NCBI RefSeq assembly: GCF_003955735.1
Contig: NZ_CP034464.1
Coordinates: forward strand, 1,054,001-1,118,000
DNA from: Undibacterium parvum
GTDB taxonomy: Bacteria > Pseudomonadota > Gammaproteobacteria > Burkholderiales > Burkholderiaceae_D
Direction of reading: 5' to 3'
Length of the DNA stretch: 64,000 bases
Each line of letters opens with the position of its first letter. Position 1 is the first letter of the stretch. This document shows positions 40,778-50,103 of this stretch, piece after piece. The notes beneath the pieces were generated by a model that did not search any database, had not been told where the DNA came from, and saw only the letters and a list, made by a program, of their open reading frames with translations. A program made the translations under genes and the position numbers.

Positions 40778-41647
40778 ATGGCTAATCATTTGGGTCTGCG
40801 TGCCGCCTTAATCTCGCTGCTAATATTTTTGCTGTTTCTGGCAGGCTGGCATTTTGCCACCTTGCCGCCCACGACTACGTCAGCAGCAACTGTTGCGCCT
40901 CAAACGCAACAAGACGAGGACTACGCCAAACTAATGGGAAAAAGTAAGGAGAGCGAGAGCAAAGTAACAGGGTTTCCAAATCCGGCACAAATGGGGCTGG
41001 CGATGCGCAAACATTTGTCTGATCCATTTTACGATAATGGCCCCAACGACAAGGGCATAGGCATACAACTAGGCTATTCGCTGGCGCGGGTTGGGTTGGG
41101 ATTTTCGATTGCCGCTTTAGTCGCAATCCCACTTGGCTTTGTGCTTGGCATGTCGCCGCTGATGCAGCGCGCACTCAATCCATTTATACAAATTCTTAAG
41201 CCTATCTCGCCTCTGGCATGGATGCCGTTGGCGCTGTACACCATTAAGGACTCGTCTATCTCGGGCGTGTTTGTGATTTTCATCTGCTCGATCTGGCCTA
41301 TGCTACTCAATACCTCGTTTGGTGTGGCAGCGGTAAGACGCGAATGGATCAACGTCGCCAGAACCCTGGAAGTGTCAGCACTACGCAAAGCCCTGCTGGT
41401 GATACTGCCAGCCGCCGCACCGACTATTTTGACCGGCATGCGCATCTCTATGGGAATCGCCTGGCTAGTCATCGTCGCTGCCGAGATGTTGGTCGGTGGC
41501 ACCGGGATAGGTTATTTCGTCTGGAATGAATGGAATAACCTGTCGCTGACCAGCGTCATGTTTGCGATCCTATTGATAGGCGTGGTCGGGATGTTGCTCG
41601 ATCTGATCTTCGCCCGTCTGCAACAGTTTGTCAGCTATGTTGACTGA
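40778..41647 (+). CDS. ABC transporter permease, NrtB/CynB-like
   Basis: The 289-residue inner membrane protein has an N-terminal TM ([15 protein letters not shown]), a periplasmic stretch of ~75 residues, and five further TMs. The binding-protein-dependent permease motif is in [19 protein letters not shown]...[12 protein letters not shown], where the EAA loop contacts the ATPase. Family members carry nitrate, bicarbonate, taurine or cyanate. The gene sits directly between the binding proteins and the ATPase, with an 11-nt overlap at its end. Confidence 0.88.
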   Translation: MANHLGLRAALISLLIFLLFLAGWHFATLPPTTTSAATVAPQTQQDEDYAKLMGKSKESESKVTGFPNPAQMGLAMRKHLSDPFYDNGPNDKGIGIQLGYSLARVGLGFSIAALVAIPLGFVLGMSPLMQRALNPFIQILKPISPLAWMPLALYTIKDSSISGVFVIFICSIWPMLLNTSFGVAAVRREWINVARTLEVSALRKALLVILPAAAPTILTGMRISMGIAWLVIVAAEMLVGGTGIGYFVWNEWNNLSLTSVMFAILLIGVVGMLLDLIFARLQQFVSYVD

Positions 41648-42590
41648 ACCTTGCATCATGGAAACCGCTTTTTTAAATGTGAAATCTTTGGCAAAACGCT
41701 TTGAGTCTGAGGACTCATCGGTATTTTACGATGTCAGTTTCGGCATAGAAAAAGGCGAATTCATTTGCATCATCGGCCACTCCGGCTGCGGCAAAACCAC
41801 CATACTCAATTTGCTAGCCGGGCTGGATAGCGCGACCGCCGGCAGCATCACGATGGATGGCAAAGAAATCTCCGGACCGAGTTTGGACCGGGGCGTGGTA
41901 TTTCAGGGACATGCGCTGATGCCCTGGCTGAGCGTCTTGCAAAACGTTGCCTTCGCAGTCAAATCGCGCTGGCCAAATTACAGCAAAGCCGAGGTCACAA
42001 CCCAGGCGATGCGCTACCTGAAGATGGTTGGTTTATTGGGTGCTGAACACAAAAAACCATCAGAATTATCCGGTGGCATGAAACAGCGCGTAGGAATAGC
42101 ACGTGCTTTTTCTATAGAGCCGAAAATGCTTTTGCTCGATGAGCCCTTTGGCGCACTCGACGCGCTGACGCGTGGTGTGATCCAGGATGAATTGCTGAAA
42201 ATTTGCGCGGCCACACGTCAAACCGTATTCATGGTTACCCATGATGTGGATGAAGCGATTTTGCTGGCTGACCGCATCCTGCTGATGTCGAATGGTCCGC
42301 ATGCACGCATCGCCGAGATCGTCGTCAATACCATGCCCAAAAATCGTACTCGCGCCACCATGCATCACGATCCGCAGTTCTACCGCATACGCAATCACAT
42401 GGTTGATTTTCTGGTTAACCGTTCACGCCGGATACAAGAGCAGACTGTCAGCGCACGCCACACCGCCAGTGATGAAGACACGCGGATAGTCAGTCCCGGC
42501 TTGGAGGTAGGCGCAAGCTCCGAAGAACCGAACACGGCAACTAGCCTTGAACAACGCAATCAAAACTGGCGCAATGCACCGCAACTTTAA
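41637..42590 (+). CDS. ABC transporter ATP-binding protein, NrtD/CynD-like
   Basis: I take ATG 41637, overlapping the permease stop; ATG 41658 is also possible and neither has a clear ribosome site. Walker A is GHSGCGKTT, the Q-loop lies in [12 protein letters not shown], the signature is [14 protein letters not shown], Walker B is [11 protein letters not shown] and the H-loop is VTHDVDEA. The C-terminal ~65 residues are polar and variable. It energises uptake through the permease encoded at 40778. The family place and neighbourhood point to cyanate or nitrate. Confidence 0.88.
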   Translation: MLTEPCIMETAFLNVKSLAKRFESEDSSVFYDVSFGIEKGEFICIIGHSGCGKTTILNLLAGLDSATAGSITMDGKEISGPSLDRGVVFQGHALMPWLSVLQNVAFAVKSRWPNYSKAEVTTQAMRYLKMVGLLGAEHKKPSELSGGMKQRVGIARAFSIEPKMLLLDEPFGALDALTRGVIQDELLKICAATRQTVFMVTHDVDEAILLADRILLMSNGPHARIAEIVVNTMPKNRTRATMHHDPQFYRIRNHMVDFLVNRSRRIQEQTVSARHTASDEDTRIVSPGLEVGASSEEPNTATSLEQRNQNWRNAPQL

Positions 42591-42654
42591 TAATGCAACA
42601 CCCTTTCAGTCTTGCAGTTTTTTGTCTACCCCCACCACTTAAGGAGAAACACTC

Positions 42655-43098
42655 ATGGATAGAAATCAAGTCAGCGTCAAAATACTCTCTGCCAAGGTTG
42701 CGCGAAAAATGCGCTGGAGCGAGATTGCTGAAAAAATGGGTAAGAGCAAGGAATGGACAACCGCCGCACTCTTGGGTCAAATGAGCCTCGATGAACATCA
42801 GGCCGAGATAGCGCAAAATTTGTTCTCGTTGACCGCCGAAGAAACCGCCTGGTTACAAATTGTGCCCTACAAAGGTTCATTGCCCACGGCAGTTCCTACC
42901 GATCCACTGATTTACCGCTGGTACGAAATCGTCAATGTCTATGGCTCTACCATCAAGGAACTGATCCATGAAGAATTCGGTGATGGCATCATGAGCGCGA
43001 TCGATTTTTCTATGGATATCACGCGTGAACCAGATCCAAAAGGTGATAGGGTCAAGGTCCTGTTAAGCGGAAAATTTTTGCCTTACAAATCGTATTAA
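42655..43098 (+). CDS. cynS: Cyanate hydratase (cyanase)
   Basis: The 147-residue protein is a full-length cyanase: an N-terminal helical domain (ILSAKVARKMRWSEIAEKMG) and the C-terminal catalytic domain. Arg88, Glu91 and Ser114 (in DPLIYRWYEIVNVYG and FGDGIMSAIDF) keep the spacing of the E. coli triad Arg96, Glu99 and Ser122. It turns cyanate and bicarbonate into ammonia and CO2 as a cytosolic decamer. The start follows AAGGAG. It is the last gene after the transporter, ~64 nt after the ATPase. No cynT carbonic anhydrase or cynR regulator is next to it. Confidence 0.95.
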   Translation: MDRNQVSVKILSAKVARKMRWSEIAEKMGKSKEWTTAALLGQMSLDEHQAEIAQNLFSLTAEETAWLQIVPYKGSLPTAVPTDPLIYRWYEIVNVYGSTIKELIHEEFGDGIMSAIDFSMDITREPDPKGDRVKVLLSGKFLPYKSY

Positions 43099-43139
43099 GG
43101 CCGCACCTCGGCGCCCCCCCTCAGCCCGCTTTAGGCAAT

Positions 43140-43171
43140 GCCGTAGTAGCGATCAGCATCTCTGCTACGGC
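43140..43171 (+). terminator. Hairpin after cynS, terminator-like without U-tract
   Basis: GCCGTAG and CTACGGC, extended by AG/CT, form a ~10-bp stem around a 12-base loop, 41 nt past the cynS stop. No T-run follows. Confidence 0.4.
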
Positions 43172-43293
43172 GAACTATCCGTCTCTTGTGAAGCTTGCTA
43201 TGCACGCCAAAAACCGGGGCAAGCTATACTCCATAAATTGGTCACGCAAAGTGCAGATTAGCTGCGCAAAGCAATCACTCTCAGGGGCGCCTT

Positions 43294-44664
43294 ATGCAAA
43301 ATATACAACACGAATTTCAGTACGATCTCTTAGTCATCGGTGGTGGCAGTGGCGGGGTACGCGCGGCACGCATGGCAGCCCAGCGCGGAGCCCGCGTAGC
43401 CTTGGTCGAGAGCGGTGCACTAGGTGGCACCTGCGTCAATGTAGGCTGCATTCCGAAAAAACTGTATAGCTATGCCGCCCATTACGCTGAAGCCTTTGAA
43501 GAGGCGCATGGCTATGGCTGGAGCATGGCAGAAAAACCGCGCCTCGACTGGGAACGATTGAAGGCCAATCGCGCCACTGAAATCAGCCGGCTAAACGGCA
43601 TTTATCAAAACCTGTTGAGCAATGCTGGGGTAACGATCATTGCAGGCTGGGCGCAATTGATTGACGCCAATACGGTACAGGTCAATGCTCAAAGCTACAG
43701 CGCCAATAAACTCCTGATCGCCACTGGCGGCACACCGATGCTACCTGAAATTTCTGGCAAAGAATTCATATTGAGCTCAGATCAGATCTTCGATATCAGC
43801 CCTTTCCCGCAGCGGCTGCTGGTAGTCGGCGGCGGCTATATCGCCTGCGAATTCGCCTCGATTTTCAACGGACTCGGTGCACAGGTCACACAGGTCTATC
43901 GTGGCGAACAGGTATTACGCGGCTTTGATGAAGACGTACGTCACTTTCTAGCAAACGAAGTGAGGAAGGCTGGTGTAGATCTGCGCTTGAACGCAGATGT
44001 CGCCACTATCGAGCGCCAGTCAGATGGTCTGCAGATCACACTCAAAGATGGCACTAATATGACGGTCGATGCAGTCTTGTACGCCACCGGTCGCGTGCCT
44101 AAAGTGAGCAATCTAGGACTGGAAAATGCGGCCATCAAACAAAGTTCCAGCGGTGCCATCATCGTTGATCAAAACTATCAAAGTTCAGCGCCCTCGATTT
44201 ACGCACTCGGTGATGTTACGGCACGCATACAACTAACCCCGGTGGCGCTGGGCGAAGCGATGCAACTGGTCGACCATCTATTTGGCGACGGCAGCAAAAA
44301 AATGGACTATGAGCTGATTCCTACTGCCGTATTTACCCATCCGAATATCGCCACGGTAGGGTATAGCGAGTCCGATGCGCGTGCCCAATTTAGTAAGATC
44401 CGCGTCTATCGCAGTGAGTTCAAGGCGCTCAAACATACCTTAAGCGGCAGCACCGAACGCACCCTGATGAAGCTGGTTGTAGACGATGCCAGCGACAGAG
44501 TGGTAGGTCTGCACATGGTGGGGGCCGACGCCGGTGAAATAGTACAAGGCTTTGCAGTCGCCATGAAGGCAGGCGCTACCAAGGCGCTATTCGACAGCAC
44601 CATAGGCATACACCCCACCGCCGCTGAAGAATTTGTCACCATGCGGGTGGCAGTAGGCGAATAG
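43294..44664 (+). CDS. gor: Glutathione-disulfide reductase
   Basis: This 456-residue flavoprotein has the FAD motif LLVIGGGSGGVRAARMAA, the redox-active disulfide in GGTCVNVGCIPKK (C47, C52), an NADPH Rossmann motif VVGGGYIACEFASIF with Arg at VYRGEQVLRGF, as expected for NADPH use, and the dimer-interface active-site HPTAAEEF with catalytic His. It reduces oxidised glutathione in the cytosol. The start is preceded by AGGGG. It is a single gene, followed by the fourth palindromic repeat and then by ohrR-ohr, so a redox-defence theme is visible. Confidence 0.93.
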   Translation: MQNIQHEFQYDLLVIGGGSGGVRAARMAAQRGARVALVESGALGGTCVNVGCIPKKLYSYAAHYAEAFEEAHGYGWSMAEKPRLDWERLKANRATEISRLNGIYQNLLSNAGVTIIAGWAQLIDANTVQVNAQSYSANKLLIATGGTPMLPEISGKEFILSSDQIFDISPFPQRLLVVGGGYIACEFASIFNGLGAQVTQVYRGEQVLRGFDEDVRHFLANEVRKAGVDLRLNADVATIERQSDGLQITLKDGTNMTVDAVLYATGRVPKVSNLGLENAAIKQSSSGAIIVDQNYQSSAPSIYALGDVTARIQLTPVALGEAMQLVDHLFGDGSKKMDYELIPTAVFTHPNIATVGYSESDARAQFSKIRVYRSEFKALKHTLSGSTERTLMKLVVDDASDRVVGLHMVGADAGEIVQGFAVAMKAGATKALFDSTIGIHPTAAEEFVTMRVAVGE

Positions 44665-44696
44665 CAAGATCTCTTGCAGCAATCTGAAATTGAGCA

Positions 44697-44771
44697 AGCC
44701 CAGCGCGCATATCCCATGCGGCTTTCCGGCCTGCCTGGCCTGCAGCCCGCATGGGATATGCGCGTTGGGCT
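44697..44771. repeat. Dispersed palindromic repeat, copy 4
   Basis: The arms 44697-44721 and 44747-44771 pair over 25 bases with one G-T pair. Compared with copy 1, the core has ATCCC instead of ATTCC on the left and GGGAT instead of GGAAT on the right, so the stem is kept by a paired change. It lies between gor and ohrR. Confidence 0.85.
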
Positions 44772-44851
44772 AGGCAGCTAAAAGAAGATTTGATTAACTG
44801 GTCTGCAGGCCTGATAATCCGCCTCATATACCTAGATAAACAGCTGCCTCC

Positions 44852-45307
44852 ATGAAAAAAACACCCGCCACTGAACTCGACTTACTGACACTCGATAAGC
44901 AGTTTTGTTTTTCCCTGTATTCTGCCTCACTGGCGATGACCAAGACCTATAAGCCCTTGCTGGAAAAAATTGGGCTGACCTATCCGCAGTATTTGGTGAT
45001 GCTGGTGCTGTGGCGGCAAGACGGTATTTTAGTCAAAGACATAGGCGAATTATTATTTCTCGATTCTGGCACACTCACGCCCTTACTCAAACGGATGGAG
45101 GCGGCACGATTAGTGCAGCGCACGCGCGATACGCTGGATGAACGCCAGGTGCGCATTACTCTCACGCCTGAAGGCAGAGAACTCAAGCAAGCGGCAAAGA
45201 CAATACCGATCTCAGTGATGTGCGCCAGCGGCCAGAGTGCCGAGGTGTTAATGCAACTGCGTGGCCAGTTAACGCAGATACGCGATGACTTGAGCAAAAA
45301 CACTTAA
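44852..45307 (+). CDS. ohrR: MarR-family organic peroxide sensor OhrR
   Basis: The 151-residue protein has the OhrR N-terminus LDKQFCFSLYSAS with the peroxidatic Cys19, and a second Cys124 in SVMCASG. This fits the two-Cys OhrR class, in which organic peroxide drives an inter-subunit disulfide and release of DNA. The winged-helix core includes GLTYPQYLVMLVLWRQDG and LLFLDSGTLTPLLKRME with the wing RTRDTLDERQVRITLT. It represses ohr, which lies 217 nt downstream on the same strand with a dyad operator between. Confidence 0.9.
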   Translation: MKKTPATELDLLTLDKQFCFSLYSASLAMTKTYKPLLEKIGLTYPQYLVMLVLWRQDGILVKDIGELLFLDSGTLTPLLKRMEAARLVQRTRDTLDERQVRITLTPEGRELKQAAKTIPISVMCASGQSAEVLMQLRGQLTQIRDDLSKNT

Positions 45308-45405
45308 GCCAAAGTAGAGCTGAAACTGAGCGCCGCCAACAAGCTCAGCAGACGAAGGAAGAAATAACCTATTTCTATCCAAGCGAAGATATTTCAAATT
45401 AAATT

Positions 45406-45426
45406 GCACGCAATTGAATTGTGCGC
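45406..45426 (+). promoter_or_regulatory. Putative OhrR operator upstream of ohr
   Basis: GCACGCAATT and AATTGTGCGC form 10-base arms around one G, with 8 of 10 positions symmetric. OhrR sites of other bacteria are likewise AATT-rich dyads. It lies ~100 nt before the ohr start. Confidence 0.55.
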
Positions 45427-45524
45427 TATTATTCTTCTGTCGGCCCTACTCTCAGCCGCAATGAGACGCCCGATTTGATGCGCGCTCACAGCAAGCTAAC
45501 TCATACTTTTATCAAGGAAATATC

Positions 45525-45944
45525 ATGCAAGTACTTTACACAGCAAACGCAACAGCAACTGGTGGTCGTGATGGCCGCGCCACTTCTTCCGATCAACATC
45601 TGGACGTTAAGTTGACGACGCCAAAAGAACTCGGTGGTGCCGGTGGTGATGGTACTAATCCTGAGCAAATGTTCGCCGCCGGTTATTCCGCCTGCTTCAT
45701 CGGCGCTATGAAATTTGTCTCTGCCGCCATGAAGATTAGCTTACCAGCCGACACCACCGTCAACGGTCTAGTTGGTATAGGCCCCAACGGCAAAGGCGGG
45801 TTTGGCTTGGAAGTGGCGCTCAACGTGAGCATCCCTGGTATGGAACGCGCCACCGCCGAGGCACTTGTGCATAAGGCGCATGAAGTTTGCCCTTACTCAA
45901 ACGCGACCCGCGGCAATATCGATGTCAAAGTCACGTTGCTGTAA
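45525..45944 (+). CDS. ohr: Organic hydroperoxide resistance protein Ohr
   Basis: The 139-residue protein is a full-length Ohr/OsmC-type thiol peroxidase. Cys57 in [10 protein letters not shown] is the peroxidatic residue and Cys122 in [13 protein letters not shown] is the resolving one. Arg18 in [10 protein letters not shown] and Glu47 in NPEQMF complete the active site. It reduces fatty acid and other organic hydroperoxides, using lipoylated proteins as reductant in known cases. AAGGAA precedes the start. A terminator follows. Confidence 0.95.
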   Translation: MQVLYTANATATGGRDGRATSSDQHLDVKLTTPKELGGAGGDGTNPEQMFAAGYSACFIGAMKFVSAAMKISLPADTTVNGLVGIGPNGKGGFGLEVALNVSIPGMERATAEALVHKAHEVCPYSNATRGNIDVKVTLL

Positions 45945-45969
45945 TTGCGCTAAGCAGTTTTAGTTCTTG

Positions 45970-46000
45970 AAAGCCGCCCAGAGTACTGAGCGGCTTTTTT
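45970..46000 (+). terminator. ohr terminator
   Basis: AAAGCCGC and GCGGCTTT pair around a short loop and end in a run of six T residues, 26 nt after the ohr stop. Confidence 0.88.
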
Positions 46001-46037
46001 CACGTTTACAAGCAAACATTAATAATTTTTCATGCTC

Positions 46038-46096
46038 ATGTAAAGCTTGCTTGACATTGCTAATTTTCCGTTTATTATGTAAAGACTGCTTTACAT
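46038..46096 (+). promoter_or_regulatory. Promoter with two overlapping 20-bp operators
   Basis: A -35 box TTGACA (46051-46056) and -10 box TATTAT (46073-46078) are 16 bp apart. Operator 1 is ATGTAAAGCTTGCTTGACAT (46038-46057), overlapping the -35 box. Operator 2 is ATGTAAAGACTGCTTTACAT (46077-46096), a perfect 8-4-8 palindrome at the end of the -10 box. The two share 17 of 20 bases. Repression by the XRE protein encoded downstream is the simplest reading. Confidence 0.75.
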
Positions 46097-46219
46097 GGAA
46101 TACGTCAATTTTGCTGGAATCTAGGTAAGTGCAGTTTTTTCAACTGGCATGTAGAGAATTTTATATGCTATTTTTTTACCTACAGGTGTCAAGCACCCTT
46201 TACAAAATGGAGAATTAGC

Positions 46220-46606
46220 ATGCGTGAGAAACAAATGAATCAACTTTATCTACGTGAATTTTTTGGATCTATCCTGCTTTACCTGATGGTTCTCTTCCCC
46301 GTCACCTGGATTGCCAAAGACATGCCGGACAGCATCACGCGCACCCTACTTGCGCTCACGCCCATGCTGCCAGCACTAGGGATGTTATGGGCGATCCTGC
46401 GTCACTTCAAGCGCATGGACGAATATCTGAGAATCTGGAACTTGGAATGCATCTCATTGGCAGGCGCCTTGACCGCCGTTTTCAGTCTCACCTATGGTTT
46501 TTTGGAAGGTGTAGGCTTTCCCCGTTTGAGTATGTTCGTCATCTGGGGAGTCTTTATGGGCGGCTGGGGCATCATTGCCTGTGTGCGCAAATCGATGGAA
46601 AAATGA
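46220..46606 (+). CDS. Small membrane protein paired with an XRE regulator
   Basis: The 128-residue protein starts at ATG 46220 with GGAG upstream. Hydropathy by eye gives four TM segments (about residues 10-30, 40-57, 75-95 and 98-118). It has no motif I recognise. Its stop lies one base before the start of the HTH gene, so the two are translationally close. Small membrane protein/XRE pairs of this kind occur in many bacteria, but their physiological role is unclear. Confidence 0.75.
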   Translation: MREKQMNQLYLREFFGSILLYLMVLFPVTWIAKDMPDSITRTLLALTPMLPALGMLWAILRHFKRMDEYLRIWNLECISLAGALTAVFSLTYGFLEGVGFPRLSMFVIWGVFMGGWGIIACVRKSMEK

Positions 46607-46607
46607 A

Positions 46608-46799
46608 ATGAAAAACCATGTCAGAGAATTGCGTGGCGCACGAGAGTGGAGCCAAGCCCAATTGGCCGATCAACTGGAAGTCTCGCGGCAAACCATCAAT
46701 GCGATAGAGACGGGGCGCTATGATCCGAGTTTGCCATTAGCATTTGCGATTGCTAAGTTATTTCAACAATCTATAGAAGAAATTTTTCAGACTGATTGA
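46608..46799 (+). CDS. XRE-family transcriptional regulator (63 residues)
   Basis: From ATG 46608 the product MKNHVRELRGAREWSQAQLA... is almost only a helix-turn-helix domain. RGAREWSQAQLADQLEVSRQ and TINAIETGRYDPSLPLAFAI are the HTH_3 signature, followed by a short C-terminal helix ending EEIFQTD. Proteins of this length and ending are similar to YgzD-like regulators. It probably represses its own operon through the tandem operators at 46038-46096. The start overlaps the end region of the membrane protein gene without spacer. Confidence 0.85.
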   Translation: MKNHVRELRGAREWSQAQLADQLEVSRQTINAIETGRYDPSLPLAFAIAKLFQQSIEEIFQTD

Positions 46800-46871
46800 T
46801 ACAAAAAAGATTTAATAAATATTAAACATACACCTGAGTTTAATATTGATTAAGGACCCTCGCCAGGAAGT

Positions 46872-46908
46872 AAAAAGGGCAGATGATTTGAAGCATCCGC
46901 CCTTTTTA
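46872..46908. terminator. Bidirectional terminator after the XRE gene
   Basis: AAAAAGGGCAGATG and CATCCGCCCTTTTT pair with one mismatch around an 8-base loop. A- and T-tracts flank both sides, so it may serve both convergent transcripts. Confidence 0.82.
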
Positions 46909-46938
46909 CGTCTTGGAGAAGATCAATCCAAAACCTGA

Positions 46939-47439
46939 TTAATCGTCCCGGTGCCCTCTATCATGTCCACGACCGTGTTCATGTTCATGTTCATGTTCAC
47001 GACCATGCCCCCTGTCGTCATCGCGATCATCGTAACGCCGAGGTTCATTTCGATATTCATTTCGATATTCATTTCGGTAGCCATCATCGCGATAGCGCAC
47101 TTCGCGGTAACGCGGCACAACCACCTCGTTATACCAGCGCTCGCGCACAAAATACACCTGACGACCACAGGCATCATAGCGATAGCAGTGCTTTTCCCAA
47201 TGTCTGGAATGCCCCTCCGGCACCATTAAATACAAGGGAGGCCTTTGCACTGTGACGTGTTCTATGATGCGTGGTTCGCGATAAATGACCTGAGGGGCTT
47301 GCTGGAAACCTCCCAAATCGAGGTGACCGTAAAAACCTGGCTGGCCAAATTGTATAGAAACACCGACATCGGATGCCTGAACGCTGGCAGAAAACAGCAC
47401 AGCGATAACCAAACCTACTTTAATAAAGAACTTATCCAC
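46939..47439 (-). CDS. Secreted His/Arg/Asp-rich low-complexity protein
   Basis: The 166-residue protein has a signal peptide (MDKFFIKVGLVIAVLFSASVQA|S). Residues ~25-120 are a small domain with GVSIQFGQPGFYGHLDLGG and two Cys (HCYRYDACG) that may pair. From ~120 to the end it is repeats: YRNE three times, then EHEHEHEHG and GHDRGH. The His-rich tail may bind divalent metals, but this is inference. The repeats come from short tandem DNA repeats (46976-47000 and 47045-47080). Similar glycine/His-tailed proteins are common in Burkholderiales. Confidence 0.7.
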   Translation of the reverse strand: MDKFFIKVGLVIAVLFSASVQASDVGVSIQFGQPGFYGHLDLGGFQQAPQVIYREPRIIEHVTVQRPPLYLMVPEGHSRHWEKHCYRYDACGRQVYFVRERWYNEVVVPRYREVRYRDDGYRNEYRNEYRNEPRRYDDRDDDRGHGREHEHEHEHGRGHDRGHRDD

Positions 47440-47684
47440 GATACGCTTTCACATTGAGAATGACTGACACTGCACATCTAACGGCTCAAGCAGCTTTTTC
47501 GATGACAAGAATGAAAAAATAGCGCTTGATTTTTTATAAACTCTACCGCATATAAAGACTTATTAGCGTCTCTAGTCTACTGGATACTCTGGCAAAAGGC
47601 CGCGGGCCAAAGGGTAACAAGATGTAAAAATAAAGGCTAAGAACTTGATTTTTAAAAGAAAAATATGTTTTTACATAAGTCGTT

Positions 47685-47714
47685 CTTGAAAAAATAGAGA
47701 CACGCCCATATAAT
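47685..47714 (+). promoter_or_regulatory. Overlapping sigma-32 and sigma-70 promoters of groESL
   Basis: CTTGAA (47685-47690), a 14-bp spacer and CCCATATA (47705-47712) match the heat-shock sigma-32 consensus. Shifted by one base, TTGAAA (47686-47691), 17 bp and TATAAT (47709-47714) match sigma-70. The CIRCE element begins at the last base of the -10 box. Confidence 0.82.
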
Positions 47715-47740
47715 TAGCACTCAAGCACAGAGAGTGCTAA
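47714..47740 (+). promoter_or_regulatory. CIRCE operator (HrcA)
   Basis: TTAGCACTC, nine bases and GAGTGCTAA form the perfect CIRCE inverted repeat. HrcA binds it and represses groESL under normal conditions. Confidence 0.95.
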
Positions 47741-47859
47741 AACCCTCTGTAGCAATAGATTTTCAGTGTGACGCTATCATTACAGCAATATTTTGTTTTG
47801 GTAAGACACATTTAATTTGTACCACCATTTTTACTTATCGTAATTTATTAGGAGTCAAT

Positions 47860-48150
47860 ATGAATCTTCGTCCCCTGTATGATCGCATCATCGTTAAACG
47901 TCTGGATCAAGAAACAAAGACAGCATCCGGTATCGTATTGCCTGACGCTGCAGCTGAAAAGCCAGATCAAGGTGAAGTTTTAGCAGTTGGTCAAGGCAAG
48001 ATGTTAGAAGACGGTAAAGTACGCCCATTGGAAGTTAAAGTCGGTGATCGCGTCTTGTTCGGTAAATATTCTGGTCAAGCTGTCAAAGTTGACGGTAATG
48101 AAGTTCTGGTGATGCGCGAAGAAGATGTTTTCGCTATCGTTCAGAAATAA
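47860..48150 (+). CDS. groES: Co-chaperonin GroES
   Basis: From ATG 47860 (AGGAG upstream) the protein has 96 residues, [20 protein letters not shown], with the mobile loop [19 protein letters not shown] and the roof [10 protein letters not shown]. The frame is open farther upstream to 47734, across the CIRCE leader, but that part is not coding. GroES caps the GroEL ring in the cytosol. It is followed by groEL after 33 nt and is controlled by the sigma-32/sigma-70 promoter and CIRCE. Confidence 0.98.
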   Translation: MNLRPLYDRIIVKRLDQETKTASGIVLPDAAAEKPDQGEVLAVGQGKMLEDGKVRPLEVKVGDRVLFGKYSGQAVKVDGNEVLVMREEDVFAIVQK

Positions 48151-48165
48151 TTGATCACAATCTAA

Positions 48166-49839
<1,674 letters not shown>

Positions 49840-49864
49840 TTACCCTTGAGGTAAAGTTCTAAAG

Positions 49865-49895
49865 AAAAGCCCTGCATTATTTGCAGGGCTTTTTT
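49865..49895 (+). terminator. groESL terminator
   Basis: AAAAGCCCTGCA and TGCAGGGCTTTT pair perfectly around a five-base loop and run into a T-tract, 25 nt after the groEL stop. Confidence 0.9.
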
Positions 49896-50103
49896 CTTGC
49901 CTAGTTGTTTTTATTTCCCAACTAAGTTCAAAAGCCAATTCGCATATTTGCCACTATAAATCAGTCAAATCTCAAGAAAAATGCGGGAATATTTGGATTT
50001 TCATCTAGCATCTTGACAGCAACATCCATGCCTCTGATACTGCCGCACCGAAGTGACCCTTCGCACAATTAAGATTTATTCCAAAAAACATACTGGGGAC
50101 AAT

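Noticed and set aside
45421..45615. 64-codon plus-strand ORF between ohrR and ohr
   Set aside because: It overlaps the putative operator and the start of ohr in another frame. No ribosome site is visible.
47734..47859. N-terminal extension of GroES by 42 codons
   Set aside because: The extension reads through the CIRCE leader, and the strong AGGAG site is placed for ATG 47860.
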